From the NCBI RefSeq assembly GCF_016097555.1, contig NC_054706.1:54954009-55018008 (forward strand): a stretch of 64,000 nucleotides of DNA, in the 5' to 3' direction. The translations under genes and the position numbers were made by a program. Shown here one piece after another: positions 9,265 through 19,516 of this stretch; the first letter of the stretch is position 1; every line of letters begins with the position of its first letter. Below the pieces are notes generated by a model that was not told the DNA's origin, searched no databases, and worked only from the letters and a program-made list of their open reading frames with translations. Origin of the DNA: Gigantopelta aegis (Eukaryota; Mollusca; Gastropoda; Neomphalida; Peltospiridae).

Positions 9265-11822
9265 GGGGGGGGGGGGGGGGATTGAGTTTGAAATGGTCGG
9301 AATTTGGAATAAGTATTTAGTAACGTCCAGCGACTGCGCGGACCGACTAGTAGACACCGAAAATGGGCCATGTTCTGATTGGCTGAATTTCGATTCCTTC
9401 GGATCTAGCTAGAAAAACCTAAGTCTACGGAGAATAACTGCGCCTAACATCATGTCCGGACTAAGAATTTAAACCCAAAAATAAGTTTGACTGCTCGGCC
9501 GAAAAGGTTTTAAGGTGATTTGAGCAATTGAACGGGCGCCAAAGTAAAATGCGTTGGACTATTTATAAAAAAATAAACATAAGAATTTTGAAGCTCGATC
9601 GAAAAATGTTGTCACGGGGATTCTATAATTCCCGTAACTGAGTAAAACACGATTATCAAAATATCTCTCCTAACTGTATATCTATTAGATCTCTCTGTAA
9701 CAGGCTGTTAAACCTAGTATGGCTCGTCTCTAGGTATGATCAGAGATACGATCTTATATAAAGTATATATAATATAGCACGTTAGTTCTCTAGAAAACAC
9801 AACAAAAACACAATACACTTTGGAATCTGTATTAATCTACGCTGACAAATGTACAGCCGTAGTAGTAATTAATAACAACAATAATAACAACCCAGAACTG
9901 ATCACTTAATTAGTTAATCTCTAGGTGTCTAGTTACACAATATGCGAATCACTTCACCGTTACACCACCCCACACGTGTGATAATTGAGAAACGCTTACA
10001 GGAGAAGTTAATTAATAAAGGAATTACAACACCATTCCTAACTGGTTAATTTTTTAATTAACCCTTACTACTCGTTCAGTAACGTGTGATAATTTAGGAA
10101 CGCTTCTTGGGGAACTTAATTAATAAAGGAATTACAGCTCTATTCCTAACGCGTTAATTTTTAATTAACCCTTAACTACTCTTTCAGTAATCTGTAACAC
10201 AAAATTAATACTGGTACCTATCACAATAAAGACAATAACCTACAGTTTACCTAGGGTCTTCTAGGATGACTGGCTAAGCTTTATATTACCAAATACTCAT
10301 ATAATGTTAGAACAAGAAGTCTACGATTTACTTCGTCAGATGACCGAAAGACACTGTCTAAAGAATATTGGTATAATACAGTACTAAAATATTTAAAGTC
10401 ACATCAATCACATCAAGGTATACCACAGAGCAGAAATGATATTTACCAAGTCCTAACGGACTACGTTCGTGATCCCCTCGAGCCGTCCTAATTCGTTCTC
10501 CTAGATATCTCTAAATCCTAGCTATTTATTCCAAAATCAGAATTGGCCTGGGGGAACAAGGCGGTACCTCACGTATCATCTCATATTCTACATTTACTAG
10601 AGTCGGTATATTTCTCTCTGATCGTCAGTCTGGCTGTCGCCAACCGCGAGCAATCTCCTGGCCATAAACAGCACTACCGGAGATATTACGTAACTACTAA
10701 CCACATGGCCTCCGCAGCTGGCTGAGGGTGTGTATTGGAATGTCCGAACGTGCGAAGTATTACGTAACAAGTTGCCCACCTGGGCTACGGGCAATAAACT
10801 GCACATGGCCCTCTAACACAATTAAGATCGCCACAGGCGAAACAAATTTAAGAGCATGTACGGTGACAAATGTTTAAAGTCCAACTAAGCCCAAAAAGGA
10901 GGATACCTGTCCTAGGTAAGGTTGGTCTACTTCGGGGAGCCTGGAGTGTCTCGGAGTGACGGCAGCTGTTCCTTGATTTGGCGCAGGTTCTTGATTACCA
11001 GGGAATAGTCGGGGCCGCAGACCGCTTTGAGCATCCTGTGGATCGATCTGTTGTCGAGCTTCCAGAACAGGATGCACTGCCTGTAGGTCCGGTCCCTTCG
11101 GTGCGTGATGACTATTCCCTTAGTTCCACTGAAGATCTTGGAGTGGAGCTCATAACTGCTGCCGTCATCCAATATTTTCCAGTTGATGTTGAGAAAACCT
11201 GCCCGAAGTAGGTGTGGATCGAGCGTGTCCCCCTGCATGTACTGATGGAGTTGACGGCGAAGTCCACTGATGGAAATGGTCCATTCGTCGTCAGCAGGGG
11301 GGGGGGGGGGCGGCTTCCGGCGGCGGCTTTGACTTGGCTGGCTGGGTGGTCGGTGATGTCGCCTTCCTTTTCGTCGCCGGAACAACAAGTCCATGTGGCG
11401 ACTCAACGGGAGCGGTCGGTATAGTTGACCGCTGCACCGGAGTCGTCGTCTTTGGGGTGGAGGTGGAGGTCGGTGGTGGCACACTTGTCCGCTTGAACAT
11501 CAAGATGTCCTGAGTGGTGTAGGGTCGTTCCGGGGGTGCGGGAGCCGTAGGCGTTCGCGTCCTCTCCGGAGAACTCGGTGGGGGCGGCGACACAGAAGGG
11601 ACCGCCACTGGCGGTTGAGCCGCCAGCTTTGTCCCCCCCTGGGCCGTCCCTAGCACGGGTTTCTTCTTCCTCCTTCCTCTTCCAGTCCCTCCTCTCCTCT
11701 TTTGTGAAGGCGGGTCTCCATATACCAAAGTCACGGTTGCCCGTGACCCGGTATAGGTGACCCGAAACTCCAACAAAGAACCAAAGCTGGCTATCAGTCC
11801 CCCCAGGTGGGGGGGGGGGGGC
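9265..11822 (-). repeat. cassette B, interrupted by a solo LTR
   Basis: Minus-strand unit starting at a poly-C tract (plus-strand G run 11808-11822) and ending at another (G run about 9265-9281). Its 3' block is split at 9605 by the solo LTR 9610-10868; removing the LTR and one copy of AATGT restores a block matching cassette C. It is tail to tail with A and head to tail with C. Confidence 0.7.
9610..10868 (-). mobile_element. solo LTR inside cassette B
   Basis: TGTCACGGGGATTC to GTACGGTGACA, with a 5-bp target duplication AATGT at 9605-9609 and 10869-10873. Same family and orientation as 4982-6128 and the reverse of 60327-61509. It is longer than the other copies because a segment of roughly 110 bp (about 9975-10190, with two GTGTGATAATT starts) is tandemly duplicated. 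Confidence 0.92.
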
Positions 11823-11857
11823 AAGTCGAGAGCGCACGTAGACACGTCTAGTCGCAT
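10927..11857 (-). pseudogene. cassette B proline-rich basic protein, broken at poly-C
   Basis: The ATG at 11857 gives MRLDVSTCALD, polyproline, then GGLIASFGSLLEFRVTYTG and ATVTLVYGD, matching A and C. A Lys/Arg patch (GRGRRKKK) and a Pro/Thr linker with TKRKAT follow. The frame is lost at the G run 11299-11312. The C-terminal block resumes in the next frame with LRRQLHQYMQGD, DNRSIHRMLKAVCGPDYS and ends near 10927. Because the break is exactly at a homopolymer it may be a sequencing or slippage error, not true decay. Function unknown. Confidence 0.65.
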
Positions 11858-11940
11858 CGAGAGACAGCTGGAGAAAAAAAAATAATAATAAAAAATAATA
11901 ATAATAATAATCAGGTTCGCAATAAAACCATTTACGCACG

Positions 11941-11992
11941 CCTGTCCTGGGCTCAATCTCTGGCCTTTGCCAGTGACTGAGTCCAGGACAGG
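11941..11992. repeat. hairpin between cassettes B and C
   Basis: CTGTCCTGGGCTCAATCTCT and, after a short loop, AGTGACTGAGTCCAGGACAG form an imperfect stem of about 24 bp. It ends at the poly-G tract that closes cassette C. Part of it (TGTCCTGGGCTTAATCTC) also lies upstream of cassette A. Confidence 0.6.
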
Positions 11993-13293
11993 GGGGGGGG
12001 GGATTGAGTTTGAAGTGGGCGGAATTTGGAATAAGTATTTAGTAGCGTCCAGCGACTGCGCGGACCGACTAGTAGACACCGAAAATGGGCCGTGTTCTGA
12101 CTGGCTGAATTTCGATTCCTTCGGATCTAACTAGAAAAACCTATGTCTACGGAGAATAACTGCACCTAAAACCCAAAAATAAGTTTGATTGCTCGGCCGA
12201 AAAGGTTTTAAGGTGATTTGAGCAGTTGAGCGGGCGCCAAAGTAAAATGCGTTGGACTATTTATAAAAAAATAAACATAAGAATTTGGAAGCTCGATCGA
12301 AACGTGTTTAAAGTCCAACTAAGCCCAAAAAGGAGGTTACCTGTCCTAGTTAAGGTTGGCGCAGCAGGATTCATGGCGAGTTGATGGACTGTTCAGGCTT
12401 GAAGTTGGGGAGTCCTTCAGTCAAGACCTGGATGTTGCGGCCGATGGCTCCTGGGTAGATGTCTCGTAGAACCATCTTTAAGATGCGGTGGATGGTCCCA
12501 TTTGACATCGATGGCATCAGGAGCCCCTGCTTGTACAGTCCTTCCTGCTGGGCTGTCACGTAAAGTTTGTCGGAGTTTAGGGCACCTTGTAGCTGGTACT
12601 TCCCTTGTCCGGTTGGAAGTTGGCGCCAGTGATTGTCGTTCCAAGGTCCCTTTAGATGTTTGTTATCGGTGAAGTCACCGATAACCGCCCCTGTATACTT
12701 CGTTGGCAGTTTGTCGCAAACGAGAATCCAATCGGATTCATCAGACGTCATCGGTATGGTGGTCGATGACATCTTCCTCTTCTTGAATTCTCGCTGGACC
12801 GCCGTGGTTTCAACAACAACTACCGGAGGTAGTGGTGGACTTGCCGGTGGCTCATCAATGACCACGTGGCCCGTGTCCATGGTAGTCGGTAGATCTACAG
12901 AAGGGGCCGCCACTGTCAGTGGAGCTGACAGCTTTGGTCCCCCCTGGGTCTTTCCTGGCGAGTGCTTCGGTCGAGCAGGTAAACTCGGTTGAGCAGAATG
13001 AACCGCCCCCGGTGGTTGAGCCACCGGGTTTGGATCACCCTGCGCCGCTCCTAGTCTCGCTCTCCTCTTCGGGACAGGTGGGACCACCCTCGGCGGTTGA
13101 GCCGCCAAGTTAGGTCCCCCCTGCGAAGTCTTGGGTCGCCTCCTCCGTCTTCTGCTGGTTGTAGCTTGCTTCCTGTCACTGCCGTATAATAGCGTGACGG
13201 TCGCCGAGTCGCCATTGTGCTTGATCCGATACTTGGACAATGGCCCAAGCGATCGGAGCACAGCCCCTAGGGGGGGGGGGGGGGGGGGGGGGG
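11989..13293 (-). repeat. cassette C (most intact unit)
   Basis: Starts at a 24-bp poly-C tract in sense (plus-strand G run 13270-13293) and ends at a G run at 11989-12001. It contains an uninterrupted ORF and a complete 3' block: GGACTTTAAACACG, a TATAAATA motif at 12258-12265 in sense, and TTGGCGCCCGCTCAA. Confidence 0.7.
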
Positions 13294-13327
13294 AGAAAAT
13301 CTCCACGCTCTCTAAACACAACTTCAT
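12371..13327 (-). CDS. cassette C proline-rich basic protein (318 aa, intact)
   Basis: Complete ORF from ATG 13327. In order: short leader, polyproline encoded by the poly-C tract (about residues 12-19), YRIKHNGDSATVTLLYG (about 33-50), an Arg run (RRRRRR), a proline/glutamine-rich middle with three imperfect repeats of (G)GPNLAAQPP type, FKKRKM (about 182-187), and a C-terminal region of about 120 residues with LPTKYTG, GKYQLQG, YKQGLLM and TIHRILKMV. The termini are shared with A and B, the middle is not, so selection or gene conversion may act on the ends. No zinc finger, membrane segment or enzyme motif is visible. It resembles the basic, low-complexity ORF1-like proteins of mobile elements, but I do not recognise the family. 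Confidence 0.7.
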   Translation of the reverse strand: MKLCLESVEIFSPPPPPPPLGAVLRSLGPLSKYRIKHNGDSATVTLLYGSDRKQATTSRRRRRRPKTSQGGPNLAAQPPRVVPPVPKRRARLGAAQGDPNPVAQPPGAVHSAQPSLPARPKHSPGKTQGGPKLSAPLTVAAPSVDLPTTMDTGHVVIDEPPASPPLPPVVVVETTAVQREFKKRKMSSTTIPMTSDESDWILVCDKLPTKYTGAVIGDFTDNKHLKGPWNDNHWRQLPTGQGKYQLQGALNSDKLYVTAQQEGLYKQGLLMPSMSNGTIHRILKMVLRDIYPGAIGRNIQVLTEGLPNFKPEQSINSP

Positions 13328-13496
13328 CGCTTGAAAGTCAGGCAGAAGTCTATCCCATTTATCTAAATCTTCTTATTCCGCTGTTAGACTTTAACTAGGA
13401 CAGGCAGTCGATTCTTGCATATCAGTCGATTCTTGCCAACATTCCAATATTTTCAGCGATGAAGACGGAACGTTAGTCCTTGGTTCTCTCGATCTG

Positions 13497-13926
13497 CCCC
13501 CCCCCACCCCCCCTCCTCCACCCCCTGGGGAACTTGATGAAAAGTACGGAACTGCTATTGGAGTAGTATCGAGTCTCATTACACCGGGGCGGCGTCACGG
13601 GCAACCGTGAACCTTGGTGTACGGAGACCGGATTCAGAAGAAGGGAAGGTGGAGAGAAAGAACGGAGACGTGCGCCCAAGCGGCGACGCAGGGGGAGACA
13701 AAAAATAACTGGCGTGCTAAACCGCCGAGGGCAGCGGACCTCCGTCTGCTGGTCGCGCCAACACCACCAACTCAAGAGGGGAAGGGAAGGAAGGACGAAG
13801 ATGGAACGTGGTCTTGGCCCCAGTCATCAACGGTCCCCTCAACAGGACCTGAGGAAATTGGACGTGTCGGGACTTCAGTGATCTGCAGTTCATCGCAACG
13901 ACCTGTCCCTGCCTTTACTTTGGGTT
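13497..13926 (+). pseudogene. cassette D, 5' part, cut by assembly gap
   Basis: Opens with a C-rich tract (13497-13520), then remnants of the family N terminus (ACGGGCAACCGTGAACCTTG, encoding a broken ATV-L-VYGD) and a Lys/Arg-rich segment, with small indels between. It runs into the N gap, so the C-terminal part is unseen. It faces cassette C head to head. Confidence 0.6.
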
Positions 13927-14126
13927 NNNNNNNNNNNNNNNNNNNNNNNNNNNNNNNNNNNNNNNNNNNNNNNNNNNNNNNNNNNNNNNNNNNNNNNNNN
14001 NNNNNNNNNNNNNNNNNNNNNNNNNNNNNNNNNNNNNNNNNNNNNNNNNNNNNNNNNNNNNNNNNNNNNNNNNNNNNNNNNNNNNNNNNNNNNNNNNNNN
14101 NNNNNNNNNNNNNNNNNNNNNNNNNN
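13927..14126. other. assembly gap (200 N)
   Basis: Exactly 200 N, a conventional placeholder, so the true length is unknown. It interrupts cassette D. Confidence 0.99.
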
Positions 14127-14590
14127 GCTCAAAAAGTAGCAATTGGCAGGTCTGTTTAGATAGGCATACTATCATTACACAAACTTGTACTTTCAAACAA
14201 GAGATACAAAATTCAGTGACATATCATTACTTTTTTTTTTAAATTGATGTTTTCATCTTTCATTAATACACAGTGTCGTCCCTGTTTACATCGAAGTTGT
14301 ATTCAACACTTATGCAACATTAAAATCAATTTATGGTTAATGGATGAAATGTGTTCTGTAGTCATTATCTATCTGTGAAAATGCATACAAATAGAGCTTT
14401 GGCATTCACATTTTTTAAGCCAGTCTTAAATTAGGCCTGAAATACACCACAGCTGGGTCTGGGTCTGGCAAGTATGGTACCAGTCGAAAATGAAAGGCTG
14501 TGCATCAAATGTGACAAAACACCGTGTCTGTTCTGGTGCAAACTACAGATCTGGCAACAAACGACATAGAACATGTGCTATATTTTTTCA
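14127..14590. other. non-coding DNA
   Basis: AT-rich; no exon, repeat border or RNA gene recognised. Confidence 0.4.
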
Positions 14591-14598
14591 TTGCCCAT

Positions 14599-15906
14599 CA
14601 GACCTGTCAACCTTTAGTCAAGAGAAAGCAGGAGTGTGTGTGTGAAAAAGCAGGAGATTTTGTCAAAAAACAGGAGATTTTTTTAAATTCACACAATTTA
14701 ACCAAAAATCGCAAGATTAAAAAAAAAAAACATTATTACAGTAAGTTATATGAATACTATATAATGTAATATATACTTGTTAACCGTAGATCTTGGCATT
14801 GAAAAAAAAAACAAAAAAACAAAATTAATTAAAAAAAACAAAATTTAAGTTTAAATATTATGATGATTTAATACATATTAAAAAAAAAAAAAATATGTTA
14901 TCCAAAAATGTTAAGAACATGAACAAGACATTAAAAAATTAATTAGTACATTTACGGTATTACACTTACAGCCTTACAGGTTGCGTTACATGTACCTACA
15001 TGTAAGTACCAAAGACAAATTTATATAAATTGTATAAAATTAATATTCAGTTTTTACTATAATGAGGAACGGTGGCATGGTACTTATTTAAAATCATTAT
15101 AATGATGCAATAAAAACATTGTATTTTCATTAATCATAAGTAAAACCTCATTACGGACATCGTGTGAAATATACCGGAATTATACCCATTTCCATGAGTA
15201 ACTTTATGTCAACACATTTCTTAATTGTACAAAAATAATTTCTTGAAGTGTACCCTTATAACCAACATTTTACTGCACAAACATACAAAATTAACTGACA
15301 CAAGTATGTTTATACAGCTAATTGGTCTTTTCGTTGTCTTGCTGTGACATGTGATTTTAACATCATAATGCATCGTGTGTATCGCTGTCAACTCGGAGTC
15401 TGGCAGTTCAGATTCGTCATAGTTGCATTATGTAATCCAGTGGGAAGACATTTTACAGTTCAGAGGTGTTATTAGAACTAAATTGGATAGTTTTTTTTAT
15501 ATGGCAACACTGAATGTCAATACACAGCCTGTTGAATTAGCGGCAACACGCTTCGTAGCCATTACGATGACAACAACATTATAATAACACGTCATTTTAT
15601 AAACTCCATGTGCTTTTTGAACAATATAAATAGGCTATCCCACAATTCTCACTTCAGCAAAGGTTGAACAATCGGGACAATTCGGCCTGTTACATTCTCA
15701 GAAACCGAAAGTAGTCGACATTTTCCAAATGAGAAAAAAAGGCAGAGTTACTTCCCTTATGTTATTTTGACAAACGAGGATCGATTTTTTTTTTTATGCT
15801 TACAAAAATGTCATTTAAAAGGAGAAATTGTCTCCCGCACAGGCGATAGGAGATTTGATCAAATACCGGGAGACTCCCGCGGAATCCGGGAGGGTTGACA
15901 GGTGTG
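14599..15906. mobile_element. hAT-like non-autonomous transposon
   Basis: 1308 bp with terminal inverted repeats CAGACCTGTCAACC and CACACCTGTCAACC (right end read inward; 13 of 14 match), flanked by a perfect 8-bp direct duplication TTGCCCAT at 14591-14598 and 15907-15914. Eight-base duplications with CA-starting short repeats are typical of hAT elements. No transposase ORF remains; the interior is AT-rich. The right end has GGAG/CTCC-rich subterminal repeats (CCGGGAGACTCCCG). Confidence 0.85.
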
Positions 15907-15930
15907 TTGCCCATGTGCGTAGGAAGATTC

Positions 15931-16104
15931 TGGGCACACACACACACACACACGCACACACAAATAAATACATGTATAAATATATAAAAACCATTGCTGC
16001 TGCTACAAAGTGGGGGGCACACACACACACATGCACACACAAACACACACATAAATACATGTATAAATATATAAAAAACATTGCTGCTGCTACAAAGTGG
16101 GGGG
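15931..16104 (+). repeat. two-copy tandem repeat with CA microsatellite
   Basis: Two copies of a unit of about 85-90 bp, each with a (CA)n tract, AAATACATGTATAAATATAT and TGCTGCTGCTACAAAGTGGG. The reading frames across it are low-complexity artefacts. Confidence 0.8.
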
Positions 16105-16404
16105 CACATGCCCCCCTCCCCCCTCCCCATCATGCCAGTGCTTCCATACTGGCAGCTGCAGCCTGTGCAAGCTGTATTTTAATTTTCTGTCTTAATAAAC
16201 AACAGGAAAGATGTATATTAATCAAAGTAGGATTCTCATAATTTTTGTTGGTGTTTATAGAAGAAAAATATATCTACAGATGACCGCAGCTGATATACAT
16301 GTATGTTTGAAAACTAGCAACCATTGTTACAGACACAGATGTCAAAATATACCAGACCTTGTAACTTTGTCACACTCGTTAAACCCAGACTCAGACCCAG
16401 ACCC
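16105..16404. other. non-coding DNA
   Basis: A short C-rich segment, then AT-rich sequence; nothing recognisable. Confidence 0.4.
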
Positions 16405-16690
16405 AGCTTTTCTCGTAAATCATCATCGTTTCACTTGCTTTATTATAAAAAATAATTGGAATAAACTTCTTTTCCCTTCCATCACCCGAGGAAGGGTCCA
16501 TGCTTCCATCATGGCAAAATCTTGAATTTAGCCATTTTCTTATTGCTGTTCTCTTCTTATTTCTGCCCACATAGCTAAAATGGCCAAAACGCCATGAAAG
16601 TCATCATAAAACAATTAACCCCCTGATAGTTTATCAAGTGGCGGTGAATATTCGAAAGGTTGTCCATCTTCGAAAGAAATAATACACATT
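16405..16690 (-). repeat. old diverged relative of the 2547-bp array unit
   Basis: Matches positions 19767-20050 of the first array unit with many substitutions and indels: shared AATAAACTTCTTTTCCCTTC, CTTGAATTTAGCCATTTTCT and CTGATAGTTTATCAAGTGGC. It includes a decayed copy of the 60-bp exon (about 16623-16680) whose donor is GG in place of GT and whose acceptor AG is lost. Confidence 0.8.
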
Positions 16691-16896
16691 ATAAAAGTAT
16701 AAGCCATGCTTTCAATTTAAAATAGTCTAAATGAAAATTAAAACAGAAAAACTTGAATGCTGGCAATGACAAAATGATTTATCCTTTAATTTTTTAAAAT
16801 GTATTTTTAAGAGAATGATTTGACCCCCTTATAAACTTTTATTGCCACATTCTAGACGCCCCTGAATAAATTCCTGCAAATGCACCTGTAACTTAC

Positions 16897-17007
16897 AGTA
16901 ATTATTAACTCTTTTTTTGTTGTTAATGTTGATTTTGCAATCTGTGATGGATCCATTCACAACCATGATGTTTTCCGATTCATTAATATGGAGAATTATT
17001 TGACTGC
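16897..17007 (-). CDS. candidate exon, unidentified gene (111 bp, phase 1-1)
   Basis: Acceptor TTTGTTTCAG and donor ACT/GTAAGT on the minus strand. It reads SQIILHINESENIMVVNGS and then DCKININNKK, with no stop. Symmetric phase 1-1, the same phase as the exons at 18667 and in the array, which supports one transcript. No family recognised. Confidence 0.5.
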
Positions 17008-17047
17008 CTGAAACAAACAAGAACACCCATTAATCATTAGTTAAAAG

Positions 17048-17225
17048 TTTGTTTTGTTTAAAAACAAAACTAGAGCACACCGATTTATTAAATCATTGGC
17101 TATTGGATGTCAAACATTTGGTACTTGGTAAAAGAGGGATCTTTTATATGCACTTTCCCACAGACAGCACAGCACATACCATGATATACCAGTCGTGGTG
17201 CACTGGTTGGGACGGTAAAAACCCC
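17048..17225 (-). repeat. SINE fragment
   Basis: Reverse-oriented SINE variant tail and middle (ACTAGAGCACACCGATTTAT, GATGTCAAACATTTGGTA, GGGATCTTTTATATGCACTT), truncated before the tRNA-like head. Confidence 0.7.
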
Positions 17226-17282
17226 AATTGGAGAATGGTTCATGAACAGGAAGGAAATGTTGTATTTAACGACGCACTCTTT

Positions 17283-17655
17283 ACCGGTCTCGGTGGCGTC
17301 GTGGCAGGCCATCGGTCTACAGGCTGGTAGGTACTGGGTTCGGATCCCAGTCGAGGCATGGGATTTTTAATCCAGATACCGACTCCAAACCCTGAGTGAG
17401 TGCTCAATGGGTAGGTGTAAACCACTTGCACCGACCAGTGATCCATAACTGGTTCAACAAAGGCCATGGTTTGTGCTATCCTGCCTGTGGGAAGCGCAAA
17501 TAAAAGATCCCTTGCTGCCAATCGGAAGAGTAGCCCATGTAGTGGCGACAGCGGGTTTCCTCTCAAAATCTGTGTGGTCCTTAACCATATGTCTGACGCC
17601 ATATAACAGTAAAAAAATGTGTGTGAGTGCGTTGTTAAATAAAACACTTCTTTCT
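17283..17655 (+). repeat. SINE with alternative tRNA-like head
   Basis: Head CCGGTCTCGGTGGCGTCGTG with B box GGTTCGGATCC, first-family body, and a tail ending GTTAAATAAAACA. It is nearly the inverse of 4568-4945. Confidence 0.85.
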
Positions 17656-17955
17656 TTTTAACGACGCACTCAACACATTTTATTTACGGTTATATGGCGT
17701 CAGACATATGGTTAAGGACCACACAGATATTGAGAGGAAACCCGCTGTTCCCACTTCATGGACTACTCTTTTCGATTAGCAGCAAGGGTTCTTTTATATG
17801 CACCATCCCACAAACAGGCTAACACATACCACGGCCTTTGATATACTAGTTGTGGTACACTGGCTGAAGCGAAAAATAGCCCAATGGTCCCACTGACGAG
17901 GATCGAGCCCAAACCAACCGCACATCAAATGAACACTTTACCACTGGGGTACGTC
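17656..17955 (-). repeat. SINE, first family, minus orientation
   Basis: Begins with the reversed tail TTAACGACGCACTCAACACA and ends with the reversed head (GGTACGTCC). It sits tail to tail with the preceding SINE, repeating the arrangement seen at 4231-4945. Confidence 0.85.
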
Positions 17956-18294
17956 CAGTGACGTATCTACAGAATATAGCCCCTATGGCTAATAATTATG
18001 ATAATCAAAGACGGATCATACATTTGAAGAAAATTTGTTTTTCACTATCGGAGGATAGCTTGTCCGACTTTCATAGAAACTGCTCAGTGACAGCCCCCTT
18101 TCAAGTGGCGCCCTGGGCACGTGCCATACCTGTCATACCGTATATAATGCTTTTTAATTCGACAAAATCAAGGTTCAAATGTTGTTTAACAGTCTTTTCA
18201 TTCGCATATATCCATATTAATACTTAATTAAGACATGTTGCCTGGCGAGTAGCAGTCCTGAGTTGGCTAGTGATTTTGTTGATTTACTAGACAA

Positions 18295-18541
18295 CAGGGC
18301 CCCGTTCCACGAAAGAATTGTAGCTACGGTTAATTGTAGTGACTTAAGGTGAGTTTTACAACTGGCACCGTAAACTTTACAGCCGTTCCACAAAGCAACC
18401 TTACGGTAGTTGTAAGTGCCTCTTTAATGATTAATATAGTCTTTGCAAAGAAGTGCGAATTAGTTAAATAATAAATTGATTACCAACTTTTCTGAACATC
18501 TTGAATGTAGTACTAAGATAGCTTCATGGAACGGGGCCCTG
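18295..18541. mobile_element. MITE-like element with 19-bp inverted ends
   Basis: Ends CAGGGCCCCGTTCCACGAA and TTCATGGAACGGGGCCCTG are inverted repeats (18 of 19 match) around a 209-bp AT-rich core. No matching target duplication was found directly outside. An 11-bp string CCTGGCGAGTA occurs at 18241 and again across the right end at 18539. Confidence 0.6.
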
Positions 18542-18666
18542 GCGAGTAAATATAAATTGCTACTTTGCGCCTTGTCTAACTTAATCCTTTTAACCATATG
18601 ACCCATGTCAAAAAAACTTTGGAAAAAGCTTAACATTAATTATTTGTTTTTTAAATCTCAACTTAC

Positions 18667-18762
18667 TTTTTTCTAAATTCATATTCGTTCCTTTGATTTC
18701 ATCATCTAATTGAGCTTTTTTTTGTAACTTCGGTACCATCAACGTCGAATCCATACATCCAT
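18667..18762 (-). CDS. candidate exon, unidentified gene (96 bp, phase 1-1)
   Basis: Acceptor ATTATTTCAG and donor AAAAA/GTAAGT. The peptide GCMDSTLMVPKLQKKAQLDD then EIKGTNMNLEK is charged and helical-looking. Symmetric phase 1-1, like the neighbouring exons on this strand. Confidence 0.5.
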
Positions 18763-19453
18763 CTGAAATAATTAATTCACAATCATATACAGACATTGGT
18801 GAAGATGCTGGCAAGCTGGAAACCATAAGGATATAATTGGATACAGGGGACAATATTTCAAAATCTTAGGTAACTGAAAGCCAGTTCACGTGAGTTTTTC
18901 TTAGGTAACCGATTGATCGGTTATGTGAATATAGTGATCATAACTTATGAGTTCAGCCTACCTAATCCTAAAACACTTGAACTGTGGTTCTGTGCTACAT
19001 TGGTGGTTCAAATGTATTTAAAAACAAACTGATTTTCTTTCATTACTGATATATGGTACTTTTAATTTTAGAATGTAATTGTTCACCATGTAACCAATTG
19101 GCAGTTCTCGTGATTTACAAGTTGTGTAACCGATACGCAAACAGAACAACAGTTCTCGTGAAATATTGTGCCCTGGGATATACATGTAAGCACGAAAATC
19201 AAGATAAAATGAAACAAACAAATTAATATTTAACTGTAATGAAATTACATGGCAGATGAAATATATTATGTCTGGAACATAATTTTCATCATTTATATAA
19301 GAACAGTTTGTCAACAGTTTGTCATAAATTGTATTTAAATTGCGAATTTATAACAGAAATGTATAACAGTTCATATAATTGAACACTTGTGATATATAAT
19401 AAGCATATAATATGTAATTTTATAATAAATTCACATTATAAAACGGCTTACGA
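18763..19453. other. intronic-looking DNA left of the array
   Basis: Open frames here have no convincing splice-bounded exon. A possible one (about 19080-19190, minus) has an unremarkable donor and no similarity, and is not called. Motifs CAGTTCTCGTGA and GGTAACCGAT recur several times. Confidence 0.3.
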
Positions 19454-19516
19454 TTAAAATGGTCCATACAAAGATAAACAAGTCAGTAACAAGGTCTATA
19501 TTATAAAACCATATAC

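Noticed and set aside
18241..18549. CCTGGCGAGTA at 18241 and 18539 as a target duplication for the MITE-like element
   Set aside because: The left copy is more than 40 bp from the inverted end and the right copy overlaps the end itself.
19080..19190. Possible further minus-strand exon left of the array
   Set aside because: The acceptor is acceptable, but the peptide is dominated by a local DNA repeat, so coding status is unsupported.
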